A stretch of DNA of 64,000 nt from Ypsolopha sequella (GCA_934047225.1 OW203997.1:1350417-1414416); one strand, 5' to 3'; counted from the first letter of the stretch, positions 14,101 through 23,488 are shown. A program made the numbers and translations. The notes: generated from the letters alone by a model not told the origin.

Positions 14101-15824
14101 CCAGTCCCTTGAAAGGGGTTGGTTATACTAGAGCTAATTTGACAATATAAACTGGGGGTTCAAAATCAATTTCAAGTTATTTAGGTAATTTTTTTTCCGA
14201 CTCTTGGCCAAAAACTGCAGATTGTAGAAATAGAAATACAACAATCAGTACAAAGGCAGCGCAGGATTGTTGGCTTCGTTAAAAAAAGAATTGAGATCAA
14301 ATTGGGGGCAGAGTTCCATTGAGGTTCCTTAAGTCATAACTGCAGCAATACTCAAACATTCTACAGTTCCATTGAGGTTCCTTAAGTCATAACTGCAGCA
14401 ATACTCAAACATTCTACAGTTCCATTGAGGTTCCTTAAGTCATAACTGCAGCAATACTCAAACATTCTACAGTTCCATTGAGGTTCCTTAAGTCATAACT
14501 GCAGCAATACTCAAACATTCTACAGTTCCATTGAGGTTCCTTAAGTCATAACTGCAGCAATACTCAAACATTCTACAGTTCCATTGAGGTTCCTTAAGTC
14601 ATAACTGCAGCAATACTCAAACATTCTACAGTTCCATTGAGGTTCCTTAAGTCATAACTGCAGCAATACTCAAACATTCTACAGTTCCATTGAGGTTCCT
14701 TAAGTCATAACTGCAGCAATACTCAAACATTCTACAGTTCCATTGAGGTTCCTTAAGTCATAACTGCAGCAATACTCAAACATTCTACATTTTTCCTGTA
14801 CAGAAAAATTACGCAAAAAGAATTTGGAAGTTTGTGTATTTCTTTTTAAATTACAAAAGGAAAAAAATATTAATATTTTATATGAATAAGGTACTTTGAA
14901 CTCTACGTAAAAAAAAATATATTTATATTTGGAACAAAAAATTTTTTTTTTCTGTTTGCTACGCTAAATTACATTTTTCGTGATTTTAGTGATCTTTCCG
15001 ATTTTTTTCCCGATGCTTGTGATACTTGTGTGAAATCTGAAAAATTATAATGTAGTTCAACTCCTTAACTATCTACACAAATTTTATTTGTTAAAAATAT
15101 TTTGTTTTAATATGCTAAATTGTCCAAACGCGAGAGCATGTTTGGCGAAACGGACCCTTAATTGGATAAGGATTAATGCTGTATTGCTTAAAATAGCTTC
15201 GTAAATAAGCCATAATAGTTATTATGGGTTATCCCTGAGAGATAGACATATACCATCGCGGACTTTTTTGTAGACCTTTTTAAGGTGTACAATACTGTAG
15301 TACATTATTTTGATCTATCTCGTAGGGTTCAGCCAGCGTTTGCAATGTAAGCGCAAAAAATGTGTTAGTTTACGACATCACATTAGAAACCTCTAAAATT
15401 ATCAGTATTTCCCTACTATTATGCATGTATTATACATATAAACCTCTTGAATCACTCTATCTATTGAAAAAAACCTCATCATAATCCGTTGCGTAGTTTT
15501 AAAGATCTAAGCATACATAGGTACAGACAGACAGCGGGAAGCGACTTTGTTTTATACTATGTAGTGAAGTGATAGTGATGATACCGCCAGGGCAACAGAC
15601 CCCGCTGATAAGCAGGGTCCACAATGCGCAAGTGAACACCCTACTGACTCCAGGACACTGTACTCACCAAGTTTGGTCTTGGTGTGGTCACCGGTGGCCG
15701 GCACATACTTGTGTATGGTATTCTCCAGGATGCTCACATAGTACAAGCACTGCTGCTGGCTGTCCCAGTGAGGCCCCTCGCCCAGCACTACCGGTTCCAG
15801 AATCTTCTCCACTTTCGGTGCCAT
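1838..15824 (-). CDS. Regucalcin / SMP-30 / gluconolactonase family protein (four coding exons)
   Basis: Gene-level entry. Coding exons on the minus strand are 15824-15668, 13861-13658, 2919-2701 and 2175-1838. All introns are GT-AG and every junction is phase 1, giving 918 nt = 305 residues plus stop, the usual family length. SMP-30/regucalcin proteins are six-bladed beta-propellers with a divalent metal site; characterised members hydrolyse sugar lactones or bind Ca2+. Expected metal and substrate residues are present: Glu16 (in LGEGPHW), Arg106 and Asn108 (in NRINDGKADP), Asn160 (in ANGLAWD) and Asp212 (in GVPDGMTID). The start is the ATG directly after an AG acceptor at 15824. There is no signal peptide, so the product is probably cytosolic. 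Insect relatives include regucalcin, anterior fat body protein and luciferin-regenerating-enzyme-like proteins; I cannot say which paralogue this is. The second intron (10.7 kb) is inflated by transposons. Confidence 0.93.
2701..2919 (-). CDS. Regucalcin family gene, coding exon 3
   Basis: Residues 121-194, GC-rich. It begins with GTMGHEE, completing the conserved R-L-x-x-G-T-M-G motif across the intron. It contains metal-ligand Asn160 in SIANGLAWD and the blade motif FYYIDSPEKNIRRYDYD. Acceptor AATTGTCAG; donor GTGAGT. Phase 1 at both ends (219 nt). Confidence 0.93.
3258..3420 (+). repeat. Possible decayed tRNA-derived SINE
   Basis: A tRNA A-box-like stretch (ATAGCTCAGTGGG at about 3270) is followed about 35 bp later by a weak B-box-like GGGTTGTGAAAAT. 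No cloverleaf can be drawn. This is a weak call based on two motif remnants. Confidence 0.2.
3640..6025 (-). pseudogene. 5'-truncated, inactivated Jockey-type non-LTR retrotransposon (reverse transcriptase)
   Basis: The minus-strand frame from about 6020 to 3882 encodes the reverse-transcriptase part of a Jockey-clade LINE ORF2. Visible motifs in order are KSPGSDGI, the fingers motif SSYRPISLL, EQFGFRSGHS, DVAKAFDKVWH, NSGVPQGSVLSPLLF, then the catalytic YADD-type box, and at the C-terminus ASVVFAHSA and NPLIRQASDY. Two lesions are seen. The catalytic box reads FAVD instead of FADD, and an in-frame TAA at 4581-4583 splits the frame; the same frame continues to 3882. The endonuclease domain and ORF1 are absent, so the copy is 5'-truncated near 6025. 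A T-run at about 3642-3657 on the plus strand is the poly(A) tail at its 3' end. It sits in regucalcin intron 2. Confidence 0.85.
6757..6945 (+). pseudogene. C-terminal fragment of a LINE reverse-transcriptase ORF
   Basis: The plus-strand frame reads MWGVASTEIIPLV, NGLIPSSLETNLRRLG, ARMQKAVLHNT and IVRRFLSLG before a stop. This pattern (…VPLV…G.IP..L...L..LG...…QKA.L..T..IVR.FL) is the usual last segment of a group of animal LINE polymerase ORFs. The upstream sequence does not continue the frame, so it is a short 3' relic. The clade is uncertain. Confidence 0.5.
7040..8570. other. Intron 2 DNA of the regucalcin gene, no gene seen
   Basis: AT-rich sequence with no supported coding exon. The segment at about 8470-8545 is a dispersed repeat: it matches the sequence flanking the 622-bp element near 51890-51920 and 52543-52580 and so serves as an empty-site reference. 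Confidence 0.4.
8574..8765 (-). mobile_element. Helitron-like 3' tail (minus orientation)
   Basis: Read on the minus strand, the sequence ends with a GC hairpin region (GCGGGTGAAGCCGCAGGC), then AAAAGCTAG followed by T. This is the 3' terminus expected of a lepidopteran non-autonomous Helitron: hairpin, about 10 nt, then CTAG or CTRR. The 5' end is not defined. A tail of the same type ends the element at 61091. Confidence 0.55.
9756..9998. mobile_element. hAT-type foldback MITE with 8-bp target duplication
   Basis: It starts CAGTGGCGTGCACAGAAC and ends with the exact complement. It is flanked by perfect 8-bp duplications GTAGAGAC at 9748-9755 and 9999-10006. CAG-starting terminal repeats plus an 8-bp duplication indicate the hAT superfamily. 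The arms are about 110 bp, so the whole element can fold into a hairpin. Related copies lie at 22385 and 22799. Confidence 0.85.
10640..10930. repeat. Divergent tandem repeat of dispersed-element type
   Basis: Two to three diverged copies of a unit of roughly 120-150 bp occur, sharing GACCAATCAAATAAG, CCATCATCAGA and CCTGGTCACC. Related wording (CATCAGATCATGGTCA) recurs near 41455, so this belongs to a dispersed family. No coding content. Confidence 0.4.
11040..11311 (+). mobile_element. 3' tail of a non-LTR retroelement with poly(A)
   Basis: A stretch typical of the 3' UTR of R1-like lepidopteran elements (GGTGGAGTTTAGTGGG, GAGTCCCACAT, then CTCCACCTCCCTCCCACC and GACCTCCGGAGGG) ends in a run of about 26 A's (about 11285-11311). 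The poly(A) places it on the plus strand. Family assignment is from memory of such tails. It contains the 24-bp palindrome at 11198-11221. Confidence 0.45.
11198..11221. repeat. Perfect 24-bp palindrome
   Basis: The sequence is its own reverse complement with no spacer, centred on AACCGGTT. It lies within the 3' tail of a retroelement and could form a cruciform or an RNA stem. Confidence 0.8.
12795..13465. repeat. Dispersed repeat cluster with direct and inverted copies
   Basis: The block CCCTTTCATTTGATACCACA occurs in direct orientation at about 13117 and 13435, and inverted at about 12800. Each is flanked by sequence containing GGCTCATG and a TTTTTAGAAAA run. The two direct copies are about 318 bp apart. 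No gene is seen. It lies in regucalcin intron 2. Confidence 0.55.
13475..13625 (-). repeat. Lepidopteran dispersed repeat fragment
   Basis: On the minus strand this matches the plus-strand sequence at about 62515-62660. Shared blocks are GCGGATGTTTACG, AAATTTCAT, and a GTTGATA stretch leading to the CAGTCA-type microsatellite. It ends about 30 nt downstream of the donor of regucalcin exon 2. Confidence 0.5.
13658..13861 (-). CDS. Regucalcin family gene, coding exon 2
   Basis: Residues 53-120, strongly GC-rich, 204 nt and phase 1 at both ends. Motifs seen are VGFIVPVEGTTDQFVVGL and NRINDGKADPRGRLFG; the latter contains substrate-site residues Arg106 and Asn108. Acceptor ACCGTTCCAG; donor G|GTCTGT, a weak but valid GT. 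Confidence 0.92.
13937..14106. mobile_element. 170-bp foldback MITE (GGGTCTACCGCG family), copy 1
   Basis: It has terminal inverted repeats GGGTCTACCGCGTAATTCTC and its near-complement GAGAATTACGCGGTAGAGCC. The interior carries ATCAACTTGAGATTGAAATT and GACGTGCGTGCGACGACG. Nearly identical copies lie at about 34212-34380 and 53299-53470, so the family moved recently. Its left end lies about 75 nt upstream of the acceptor of regucalcin exon 2. No clear target duplication was found. Confidence 0.75.
14313..14789. repeat. Minisatellite: nine copies of a 53-bp unit
   Basis: The unit starts GTTCCATTGAGGTTCC and ends AACATTCTACA. Nine consecutive copies, 9 x 53 = 477 bp, appear identical base for base. 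It lies in regucalcin intron 1. The unit length is not a multiple of three, and no frame stays open. Confidence 0.95.
15430..15565 (+). repeat. Tail of a dispersed lepidopteran element
   Basis: Contains CCGTTGCGTAGTTTTAAAGA, CTAAGCATACAT, a GACAGACAG run and GCGACTTTGTTTTATACTATG, the recurrent ending of dispersed non-autonomous elements in moth genomes. It ends about 100 bp downstream of the exon 1 donor, inside intron 1 of the regucalcin gene. Confidence 0.4.
15668..15824 (-). CDS. Regucalcin family gene, coding exon 1
   Basis: Residues 1-52 plus one base (157 nt, phase 1 end). It starts MAPKVEKILEPVVLGEGPHW; Glu16 corresponds to the conserved metal ligand near the N-terminus. The ATG sits immediately after an acceptor-like AACCGAACAG, so translation probably starts exactly at the exon boundary. 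An upstream in-frame ATG at 15875 would add 17 residues but belongs to the putative intron. Donor G|GTGAGT. Confidence 0.9.
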
Positions 15825-15918
15825 CTGTTCGGTTAAATTATACTTGAGAAAGTGAAGCATTAAAGTAGCTTCCAATTGAAACGTTGATTAAATAGTTGTT
15901 ATCATAATTACAATCCAA

Positions 15919-16078
15919 TAGGTCCAATCGTTTAATCCGCTAATAACGTATGGTATATCGCGTTATCGTGAATTTACAACGATATTAGGATCACAATATC
16001 GTTTTAATTACATGATAACGCGATAAATTGTTTGTATAATTTGTTGGTATAATTAGCGGACTAAACGATTGGACCTAG
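15919..16078. repeat. Foldback element, about 160 bp
   Basis: Outer arms TAGGTCCAATCGTTTAATCC and its complement at the right (GGACTAAACGATTGGACCTA) enclose further inverted segments with ATAACG/CGTTAT and GATAACGCGATA. It lies in regucalcin intron 1, between the candidate 5' exon and coding exon 1. Confidence 0.6.
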
Positions 16079-16604
16079 GAACTTGGTCTAGGAACTTGGT
16101 CTAGGCGCGCTAGACGTTGATAGATCAGTCAGTCAAAGTATTAAGTACTAGTAGTTCCCCCCGAACTGTGGACTCGCTGGCCCCCTCTTAAGACTCCATA
16201 TCTCGGCAACCCCTTAACCGATTTGGCTCATGTTCGAACTTAAAAATTGTTTTTGTCTCATTTACTTGTCTACCGAATTTCATGATGTTCCCATCAACGA
16301 TACTCGAGTTATACATACAAACGCCAGACTGTTCATATAGACTCGGAGAACGTCGCTCGCTCGTTCAAAAAACACATCTTGTAGAGGTAATTTCTTACAT
16401 ATAAACCTGAATTTCTTATCACAATCCAATTTACAACACTATACTAATAAAAATTTAGATTAGCCGTTCCAAAGCAAAACTTTCATATAGGTATTTTTGT
16501 AAATAATAGGTAAATATTATTTTTGTCTCATTTACTCGTCTATCGAATTTCATCACGTTCCGATCAACGATACTTAGTCTAAGATCTGACTACCTAAATG
16601 GCCA

Positions 16605-17690
16605 GATAACTTTATCATCGATAAAACCAAAGATTCAACTTACTTACCCGAGGGAGCGTTTTATGAAAACCGTCGATCTGGCGGCCGCACCTGGTGGATT
16701 CAGGTGTTAACGGGACACCTGACGCTAGAATATCAAAAACACCAGGTTTTCAAGGGTTCATTGGAAGAAACTAGGTTTCTCCTCATATTGAAAAAAATAT
16801 ATTTGATTTATCGATCTTTTATCTAGGGATTCCTAAATTCCTATTCTAGGGATTCTAGGGATAAAGAATGTTTTAAGATTTATACTTTTGTCAAAACCTT
16901 CACCTTCTTTTTTTTTTGTTTTCAAACGTTCGTTTCAAAAACGCGGTTAAAAGATATTTTTTTTTTTTTATATAAAATTGGCAATTGAAATATGAAGGTA
17001 TATTACCTAAATCCAATATTTTTTTCTCTACAAAATATTTCAGTATTGGCTAAAAACATACCAATTTGTTGTTTCGCTGCGTGATCACTAGTATTACGCG
17101 TCCAAGAACAAGAGGCCAAAGAGCCAAGATATAATCGCCTCTGTGAAAAGCAAATAAGGTCTTTGCCATTGGTCTTTGCACTCACATAGGTACAGTCCAA
17201 AATGATGTCAATATGATTTATTTATTTACTAATATTAGAATAAGAACTATTGTTACTAACAAATTATGGGCTGTTATTGTAGCCTGAAATAAATGGATTT
17301 ATTATTTATTATTATTAGACTTATTGTGGTGGACGGGTAATAAAAAAAGTTGCTAGGGTGGGAAAAAAAAGGTAGGTAATAGTATCATCATTCGTTTTGT
17401 TGCAAAAGTCAGCAATGATACTTTTACCTGAAAATTGTTTTTTTTTTTCAAATTATAATTAAGGCTGACTCAAACCACCAACTGACTCAAATTTTTTTTT
17501 GGGTGTGTTGGGAACATAGCCAAACAGTTTGCAACAAAAACTAATGATGATAATTTTACCTAGTTTTTTTTCCCTCCACCCCATAACACCTGAATCCACC
17601 AGGTGTCTTGCTAGATCGATGGTTTATGACAAAAGGATCCGGGATGAGGTAAGTTGAATCGTGAGTTTTATCGATGATAAAATTACCTGT
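16605..17690. mobile_element. About 1.1-kb non-autonomous element with terminal inverted repeats
   Basis: The left end (GATAACTTTATCATCGATAA, then GATTCAACTTA) matches the right end in inverse (TAAGTTGAATC, then TTATCGATGATAAAATTACC). A second inverted pair lies inside: ACCTGGTGGATTCAGGTGTT at about 16690 and CACCTGAATCCACCAGGTGT at about 17591. The interior is AT-rich without transposase. It lies inside the 5' intron of the regucalcin gene. Confidence 0.6.
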
Positions 17691-17853
17691 CCGTTTTAGT
17701 CGACAGCTCTCCGACTAACTCGAGTTATCGTCGGACAAACATTCATACATACGTGCATACAAACGCCGGATTGTTTAAGTAGAACTCGGAGAACTTCGCT
17801 CGCTCGTTCAACAGTTAAATATTTTAAAATAATTAAATTAGACATGTACTTAC

Positions 17854-17910
17854 CATAACAACCGCAAATCAGCAACTGACTGTAGAAATTCTCAGTAATC
17901 TCTATTTAAA
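17854..17910 (-). promoter_or_regulatory. Candidate core promoter and non-coding first exon of the regucalcin gene
   Basis: On the minus strand a TATA-like TTTAAATA (17910-17903) is followed 31 nt later by an arthropod initiator TCAGT (A at about 17877). A consensus donor ATG|GTAAGT ends the putative exon at 17854. Splicing from here to the acceptor at 15825 would place this exon directly in front of the start codon. This is inference from motif spacing; transcript data would be needed. Confidence 0.4.
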
Positions 17911-20330
17911 AAACCATACGCAGCTCATCCGTTGAATGGACACAAACATCTCTTAGATACAACAAGTGACCGAGATAACCTCACTCATTGACGCCAGGGC
18001 TGCCAGATATACGATTTATAAATCGTACTCATACCATTATTTGTGAGCATATTTTTTTAAACATTATTAGGAGTACGGGACTCACCGTGTTTGGTTTTTA
18101 TATTTTGCCGAATTTATATAAAAACCAAACACGGTGAGTCCCGTACTCGTAATAATGTTTGTGCTATGATGACCGTGTAAATTTAAAATCTCTTTTTTTT
18201 TTGCTTTCTAGTGTCTATTGTTGTTTTAGTGTCCAATTTACAACATTAAATTTTAAACAGTTTCTTCCATCAAGGTTATCTGGAAGAGATCGCTTTAAGC
18301 GATAAGGCCGCCTGTTTGTACTTACATAATAAGTTAGATAAATTTTAGTGTTTATATTTCTGCTTCCTTTTTTAGGGTTCCGTAGTCAACTAGAAATAAC
18401 TTCATAGTGCTTCCGTGTTACGCAGAATTCTAGTATCGGAGCACACATATTCGAATTTATTATTATGTGCTAGGTTGTTAGTTTTACAGTCTAAGAAAGA
18501 ATCTGTTAATGTGTCGGAAGCCTGCTTTGGGTATTATTAGTCCCAAATATTTTTTTTCTCTATTCTATCCCCTAGTGTGTTGTTAGAGTCAAGTGTCCCC
18601 CCCCCCCCCCTTCTGGCGAAACGGTTGTATTTGGAGACGTGAAAAAAATCACGGCAGTAGTATACATAACGAAATTAAAAAGAAAACTATCACAGCTAAG
18701 TAGGCTTTACAAGTTAACGAGTACAGATCGCGCCAAACTTTTTGTCCCCTCTAAACACGGGGCGATTCGCATCAGCAGGAACAAAATGTATGGGGCCGTT
18801 CTTGGGAAGAGCAACTTCCGAGCGGACTAGAAGTTTGTCGCGATCTGTATTATTATAGATAATGGTACGGAACCCTTCGTGCGCGAGTCCGACTCGCACT
18901 TTTTTTTTATGATGTACAAATAAAGTTGTATTGTTGTTATACTACTTTTTTGCTTTTGGCCGTACGATTCCGATTTACATCTGGCAGCCCTAGCGCAAGG
19001 TCATGCGATCACTGCTATCTGCCCGGTAATTACCTATTCACTTCACAAAAACACTGTCCTAGACAAGAACGCTTTCATATCTGTATGATAAGATACACTT
19101 AGAACACTATTGTCTAGTGTTTATCAATGGACAACTGCGACAGTGCAAGTAAACAGATGCATTAGGACCTAAATCAACCTTTGTATAACGCACGAGTATT
19201 TTAAAACGTTGTTTACTACTTATTTGACAAAAGGATCACATTTTTGAGCGCCACTGAGTGGACGGAAGGTTATATAATGGCATTTATAGGTTATGTTAAA
19301 CAGTCATTGACTGACAGCAGCACCGTACATAGAGTTGCGCTAATACTTTATATTCTCTGGTTGCGCGCACGCATCGTGCAGACCAGTTCGAAAAACCCGT
19401 TGTTAACAAGGCGACGACAGATGCTAATTCAAAGAGGTTCTAAGAGTTAAACGTATTTCCATTCTAGGACACTTTTAAATATGTGAAAATCTAATTTAGG
19501 CCTCTAAGGTTAGTAAACGGACATAAGTAGTCTTTTTCACTTGTAGTACAATATTCTAAGTGATAATAAAGGATATTACAAAGGATATAATGGAAACACA
19601 ATGTTTGAAAAATCAGTTAACTTTTATTGGATGGAATTTGGAAAAAAATTACAAATAACACCTCAGAGGCGGACAAATTCACAAAGTTTGAGCACTGCTT
19701 GTTGACAGTTACTATATACCTAATTACACGTGTAGAAGATATAAACTCACAACACAATTCACAATATTGTTGGGTACTGTCGGGGTCGGCACATAAACAA
19801 TTCCGTTCTTTGGCAGACGACTTCTGATCCGAGTACAATACTAACTGCCAAACTACTACGAAAATATATACTTATTATATATATTGGCACTATAACGAAA
19901 TACAACTACAGGATATGGTCACAGATCGATCTAAACTAACTGAAGGAATCTTTAAAATATATAAACACTAAGTAACGACTAACATAAAATCTAACTCCTA
20001 TCGATTTTACAAACTAATGTTGAACACCAAAACTAATATTTTTACACACGACACATAAATACTACAGTTTCACTTTTTTTTTAACAATGGACTGTGTACA
20101 ATCAATTCAATGTTGTAGTTGCGTGTACAATATGTTCAATCTGATCACGTCAAGTGTACTGCTGGGTACACCCAACATTATTTGGGCGGATGTTTTGACA
20201 CGACATGGTCGACATAAGCTATTTAATACTAGTTAAGTTACAAATGTGCAAGTGAGTGATTTGTATTCTATTTCAGTGCGTTTTCAAGTTTTCATTTAAA
20301 TTTTACACTCGAGTCACAGCCAAACAATTA
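17911..20330. other. Intergenic DNA upstream of the regucalcin gene
   Basis: No supported exon. It contains the foldback at 18058-18161 and homopolymer runs (C-run at about 18598-18611, T-runs). The remainder is unrecognised AT-rich sequence. Confidence 0.4.
18058..18161. repeat. Foldback element with about 44-bp arms
   Basis: The arms read AAACATTATTAGGAGTACGG ... and the complement ending CGTAATAATGTTT. They contain GGACTCACCGTGTTTGG and its complement, with a spacer of about 16 bp. The arms are almost identical, indicating a recent insertion. Confidence 0.7.
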
Positions 20331-20645
20331 GATACACCGAAAATTTGTATAAATTTTCCATTGGATATTTTATTAGATACATCGACAATTTGTATCAATT
20401 TTCCATTGAATCTTTTATTAGATACATCGCCAATTTGTATCAATTTTCCATTGAATCTTTTATTAGATACATCGCCAATTTGTATCAATTTTCCATTGAA
20501 TCTTTTATTAGATACATCTACAATTTGTATCAATTTTCCATTGAATCTTTTAATAGATACATCGACAATTAGTATCAATTTTCCATTGAATCTTTTATTA
20601 GATACATCGACAATTTGTATCAATTTTCCATTGAATCTTTTATTC
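20331..20645. repeat. Minisatellite: seven copies of a 45-bp unit
   Basis: The unit is GATACATCG(A/C)CAATTTGTA followed by TCAATTTTCCATTGAATC and TTTTATTA. Seven copies occur with a few substitutions, the first copy being the most diverged. Because 45 is a multiple of three, long open frames run through on both strands, but they are repeats of 15 codons and not a gene. Confidence 0.9.
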
Positions 20646-20699
20646 TCACAGACTCAGCCAGGACCAGGTCGTATCTGGACTTGGTAAATGATTAGATCT

Positions 20700-22340
20700 C
20701 GTTCAGTTTATGTCTACATACGTGTTGTGTTATGTTAGTGTATATCGATACATATAATTATACAAAAATAATCTACCTAAGCACCGAGTTTTCATTGAAC
20801 TGATAAACCAGTTTCCCATGTTTGAGATCAAGTAGGACACTTTCGTTTTCATGTAAATACTACGGATTGTTGCGTTTAGAGATTCGAACTTGTTCGTGTG
20901 AGAGAGAGACGGGATGTTGCGCAATATTAGTCTTAAACTTGAGATCTCAGGATCTTAGACGGTAAAGTAAATCTACTTTTAAAAATAACCATACATTAGT
21001 GAAATTCCTTATTTCTAGTTAAAATAATAACATAAGCCGAACGAAACCTACAAACAGCTTTGTAACAACATCTACTCAGAGTTGAAATCTTATTTTAATG
21101 ACTCATTTTTGCTTATATTTCCGTGAACTCGGAATAGATTTTGCGCAAAGTGTTGTAGCGTTGGGAACCTAGGTAGAGTACAAGAATACTTAAATTTGTG
21201 TGATACAACCTACGTATAACCTTAATGTACAAGTTACAACTTACGATACAGGAATGATATACACAATAGAGCGCTACACTCTCACTGACCCTGTTGCCTG
21301 ACAATTTACCAGCACCAATGAACACTTAAGGATAAAAATTTCCAAATCTCGTCGTTTAATATTAAAAAACTGTGAATACTACGAGGAATATCAGTCGTTC
21401 GCATCACAAATATGACGTAGTTTATACAAAAATTAGTGTTTACAATATTGAATTTGGAGTCTCCCGAAAAAAGTTAAGAATAAAGGAGACGGTCAGTTCC
21501 CCATAAGCAAAATGCCTTAAGAGTGTACACAAATATATTGTGGTCAATGATAAAGAACAAATTCAAAATAACACGGTTTGACTATCCATTTAAAACGGAC
21601 ACCATCTTATAATAACTTTTTATGATAAATCGTTTTTATTTTGAGGTTATTTTCATATGGCATTGCGATTTGAAACGTTCATAGTTGTAACAATGTTTCA
21701 CGATGATTCTGATATATTTAAAAGGGTCATGCTCAAATGTCAGTCGTAATGTAATCTTTATCAGAATCCAGAAGAAAAGCATGAATCGTGAAATAAAAAG
21801 CTGTGACTGCCGATTGCGTCACGCATGACTCTATCAAAGCACGCTGGAAGCGTAGTTTGTGGACTATTTGGTAGATGGCGCCCTTTCGTTTCGTTCGGTG
21901 TTCGGTCTCATGACCGGCTGCGACATTAAGTACTTATATTATTTTAATATGTGTGTCCGTGTTATTATGAAAGTGAAACTAGCTACGAATAAATCTAACA
22001 GAAATTATAGCATAAATTTATTTCATGTACGCGGTTAAGGCCGATTCTGACCATCTCCTTTGTTATTTCAGTCTGTAACGAGCTTGTGCAGTTTTGTAAC
22101 GGATCGAAATTGTCAAGTCGCTCATTCGTTATACAGAGTTATCCATATACCTTAAGTACAGACAGTTACACCGAAATTTACACACTGTGTAGATATATAT
22201 ACGAGTAATATAATATATAATATATATTATTTATCCATTGTCACATTAGTTTATATTTATCAACGTTGGCTATCTTCATCTTTCAACAATTAACAACAAC
22301 AACCGAACCGCGCGCCGCGCTCTGCCCACGTGCAGATCGT
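20700..22340. other. Intergenic DNA, no gene seen
   Basis: AT-rich sequence without recognisable exon, RNA gene or element boundary. It includes short AT dinucleotide runs near 22190-22230. Confidence 0.4.
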
Positions 22341-22345
22341 CTACA

Positions 22346-22640
22346 GTTCGTCCAGCATGTCGTGGCACATCTTTACCTGACATGCAGTGGCGTGCACAGA
22401 ACTCTCTGCTGGAAATGCAATGAAAAGTTCAAGTTTAACAATAAAAAAAAATTAATATCACTTTTTATGACACTCTAGAGTGAAAATTTTCATACAAACT
22501 TTTTTTTTTTCAAAGTAATATTTAAATTTTTCATATTTTTTTTATTGTCAAACTTGAGCTTCTCATTGATTTTCCGGAAAAAAGTTTTGATTCCATACCT
22601 GTGTCAGGTAAAGTTGTGCCACGACTCGCTGGTCGAACTA
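22346..22640. mobile_element. Nested pair: hAT foldback MITE inside the loop of another inverted repeat
   Basis: The outer arms 22342-22383 and 22602-22642 are inverted repeats (GTCGTGGCACATCTTTACCT versus GTAAAGTTGTGCCACGACTC). Between them, from 22385, lies a diverged copy of the CAGTGGCGTGCACAGAAC MITE family, whose right terminus is decayed. The MITE has apparently inserted into the hairpin loop. Confidence 0.6.
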
Positions 22641-22798
22641 TACCTCCCCTCACACACTCAGACACATACAGACATTTATAAAGTTATAAAATACATAGCG
22701 TTTTGATAGATTCGTTTCGTTAATGATAACGTTACGATGTATAACTATGTGATATTATTGATATAAATAGCAATCTACTAGTGTTGTACAGTGGCGTG

Positions 22799-23048
22799 CA
22801 CAGAACTTTTTGCTGGAAAAGCAAACAATTGGTCAAGAACAACAACAAAAAAAATTTTAAAAATTTTAAATATCACTTTGAAAAAAAAAAGTTTGTATAG
22901 GAAATTTTTACTCTAGGATAGACATTGTCTACCCTGGGTCATACAATTTTTTTTTTCAAAGTGATATTTAAATTTTTTCATATTTTTTTTATTGTTGTTC
23001 TTGACCAATTGTTTGCTTTTCCAGCAAAAAGTTCTGTGCACGCCACTG
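22799..23048. mobile_element. hAT-type foldback MITE with 8-bp target duplication
   Basis: The termini CAGTGGCGTGCACAGAAC and its complement enclose a 250-bp palindromic body. Perfect 8-bp duplications GTGTTGTA lie at 22791-22798 and 23049-23056. Same family as 9756-9998, but its inner arms (ACAATTGGTCAAG / CTTGACCAATTGT) differ from that copy while matching each other. Confidence 0.85.
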
Positions 23049-23220
23049 GTGTTGTAAATAAACGTTATCACTGGGCAGATACATATAAAACGATATCATA
23101 TTTTGGTACTACCTACCTATGTTATTGTTTTTATTTATCATAACGTTATTGTTTCCGTAACGAATCGATATAAGATAATATTTTATATATTTCTAACTTT
23201 ATAAATGGTCCGTTAGTGAT

Positions 23221-23488
23221 ATACAACGTGTAACAGAAAGGCATAACCATATTTAAAGAGCTTTTCAGTCAATGGTATAGAACAACTTTTACTATGGAGC
23301 CAACCCTGAAATCTCAAAAAAGAAATCTGCCCTTCCATACATTTCGGCCGAGCGGCATTGTATTTTTCTATGAAACAGCAAAATTTTGTTTTTGACATAC
23401 AGGTTTTGTTCGATAGTAAAAATTGTTCTATACCATTGACTGAATAAGCTCTTCAAATATGGTTACACCTTTCTGTTACACGTTGTAT
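23221..23488. mobile_element. Foldback MITE (ATACAACGTGTAACAG family), copy 1
   Basis: Terminal repeats ATACAACGTGTAACAGAAAG and complement are flanked by TA, suggesting a Tc1/mariner-like TA duplication. The inner arms carry GGTATAGAACAACTTTTACT and complement, and the loop carries CGGCCGAGCGGCAT. Related copies are at about 34455-34691 and 34872-35124. Confidence 0.7.

Noticed and set aside
15825..15875. Extended N-terminus for the regucalcin protein (in-frame ATG at 15875)
   Set aside because: An acceptor-like AG directly precedes the ATG at 15824, and the family N-terminus begins there.
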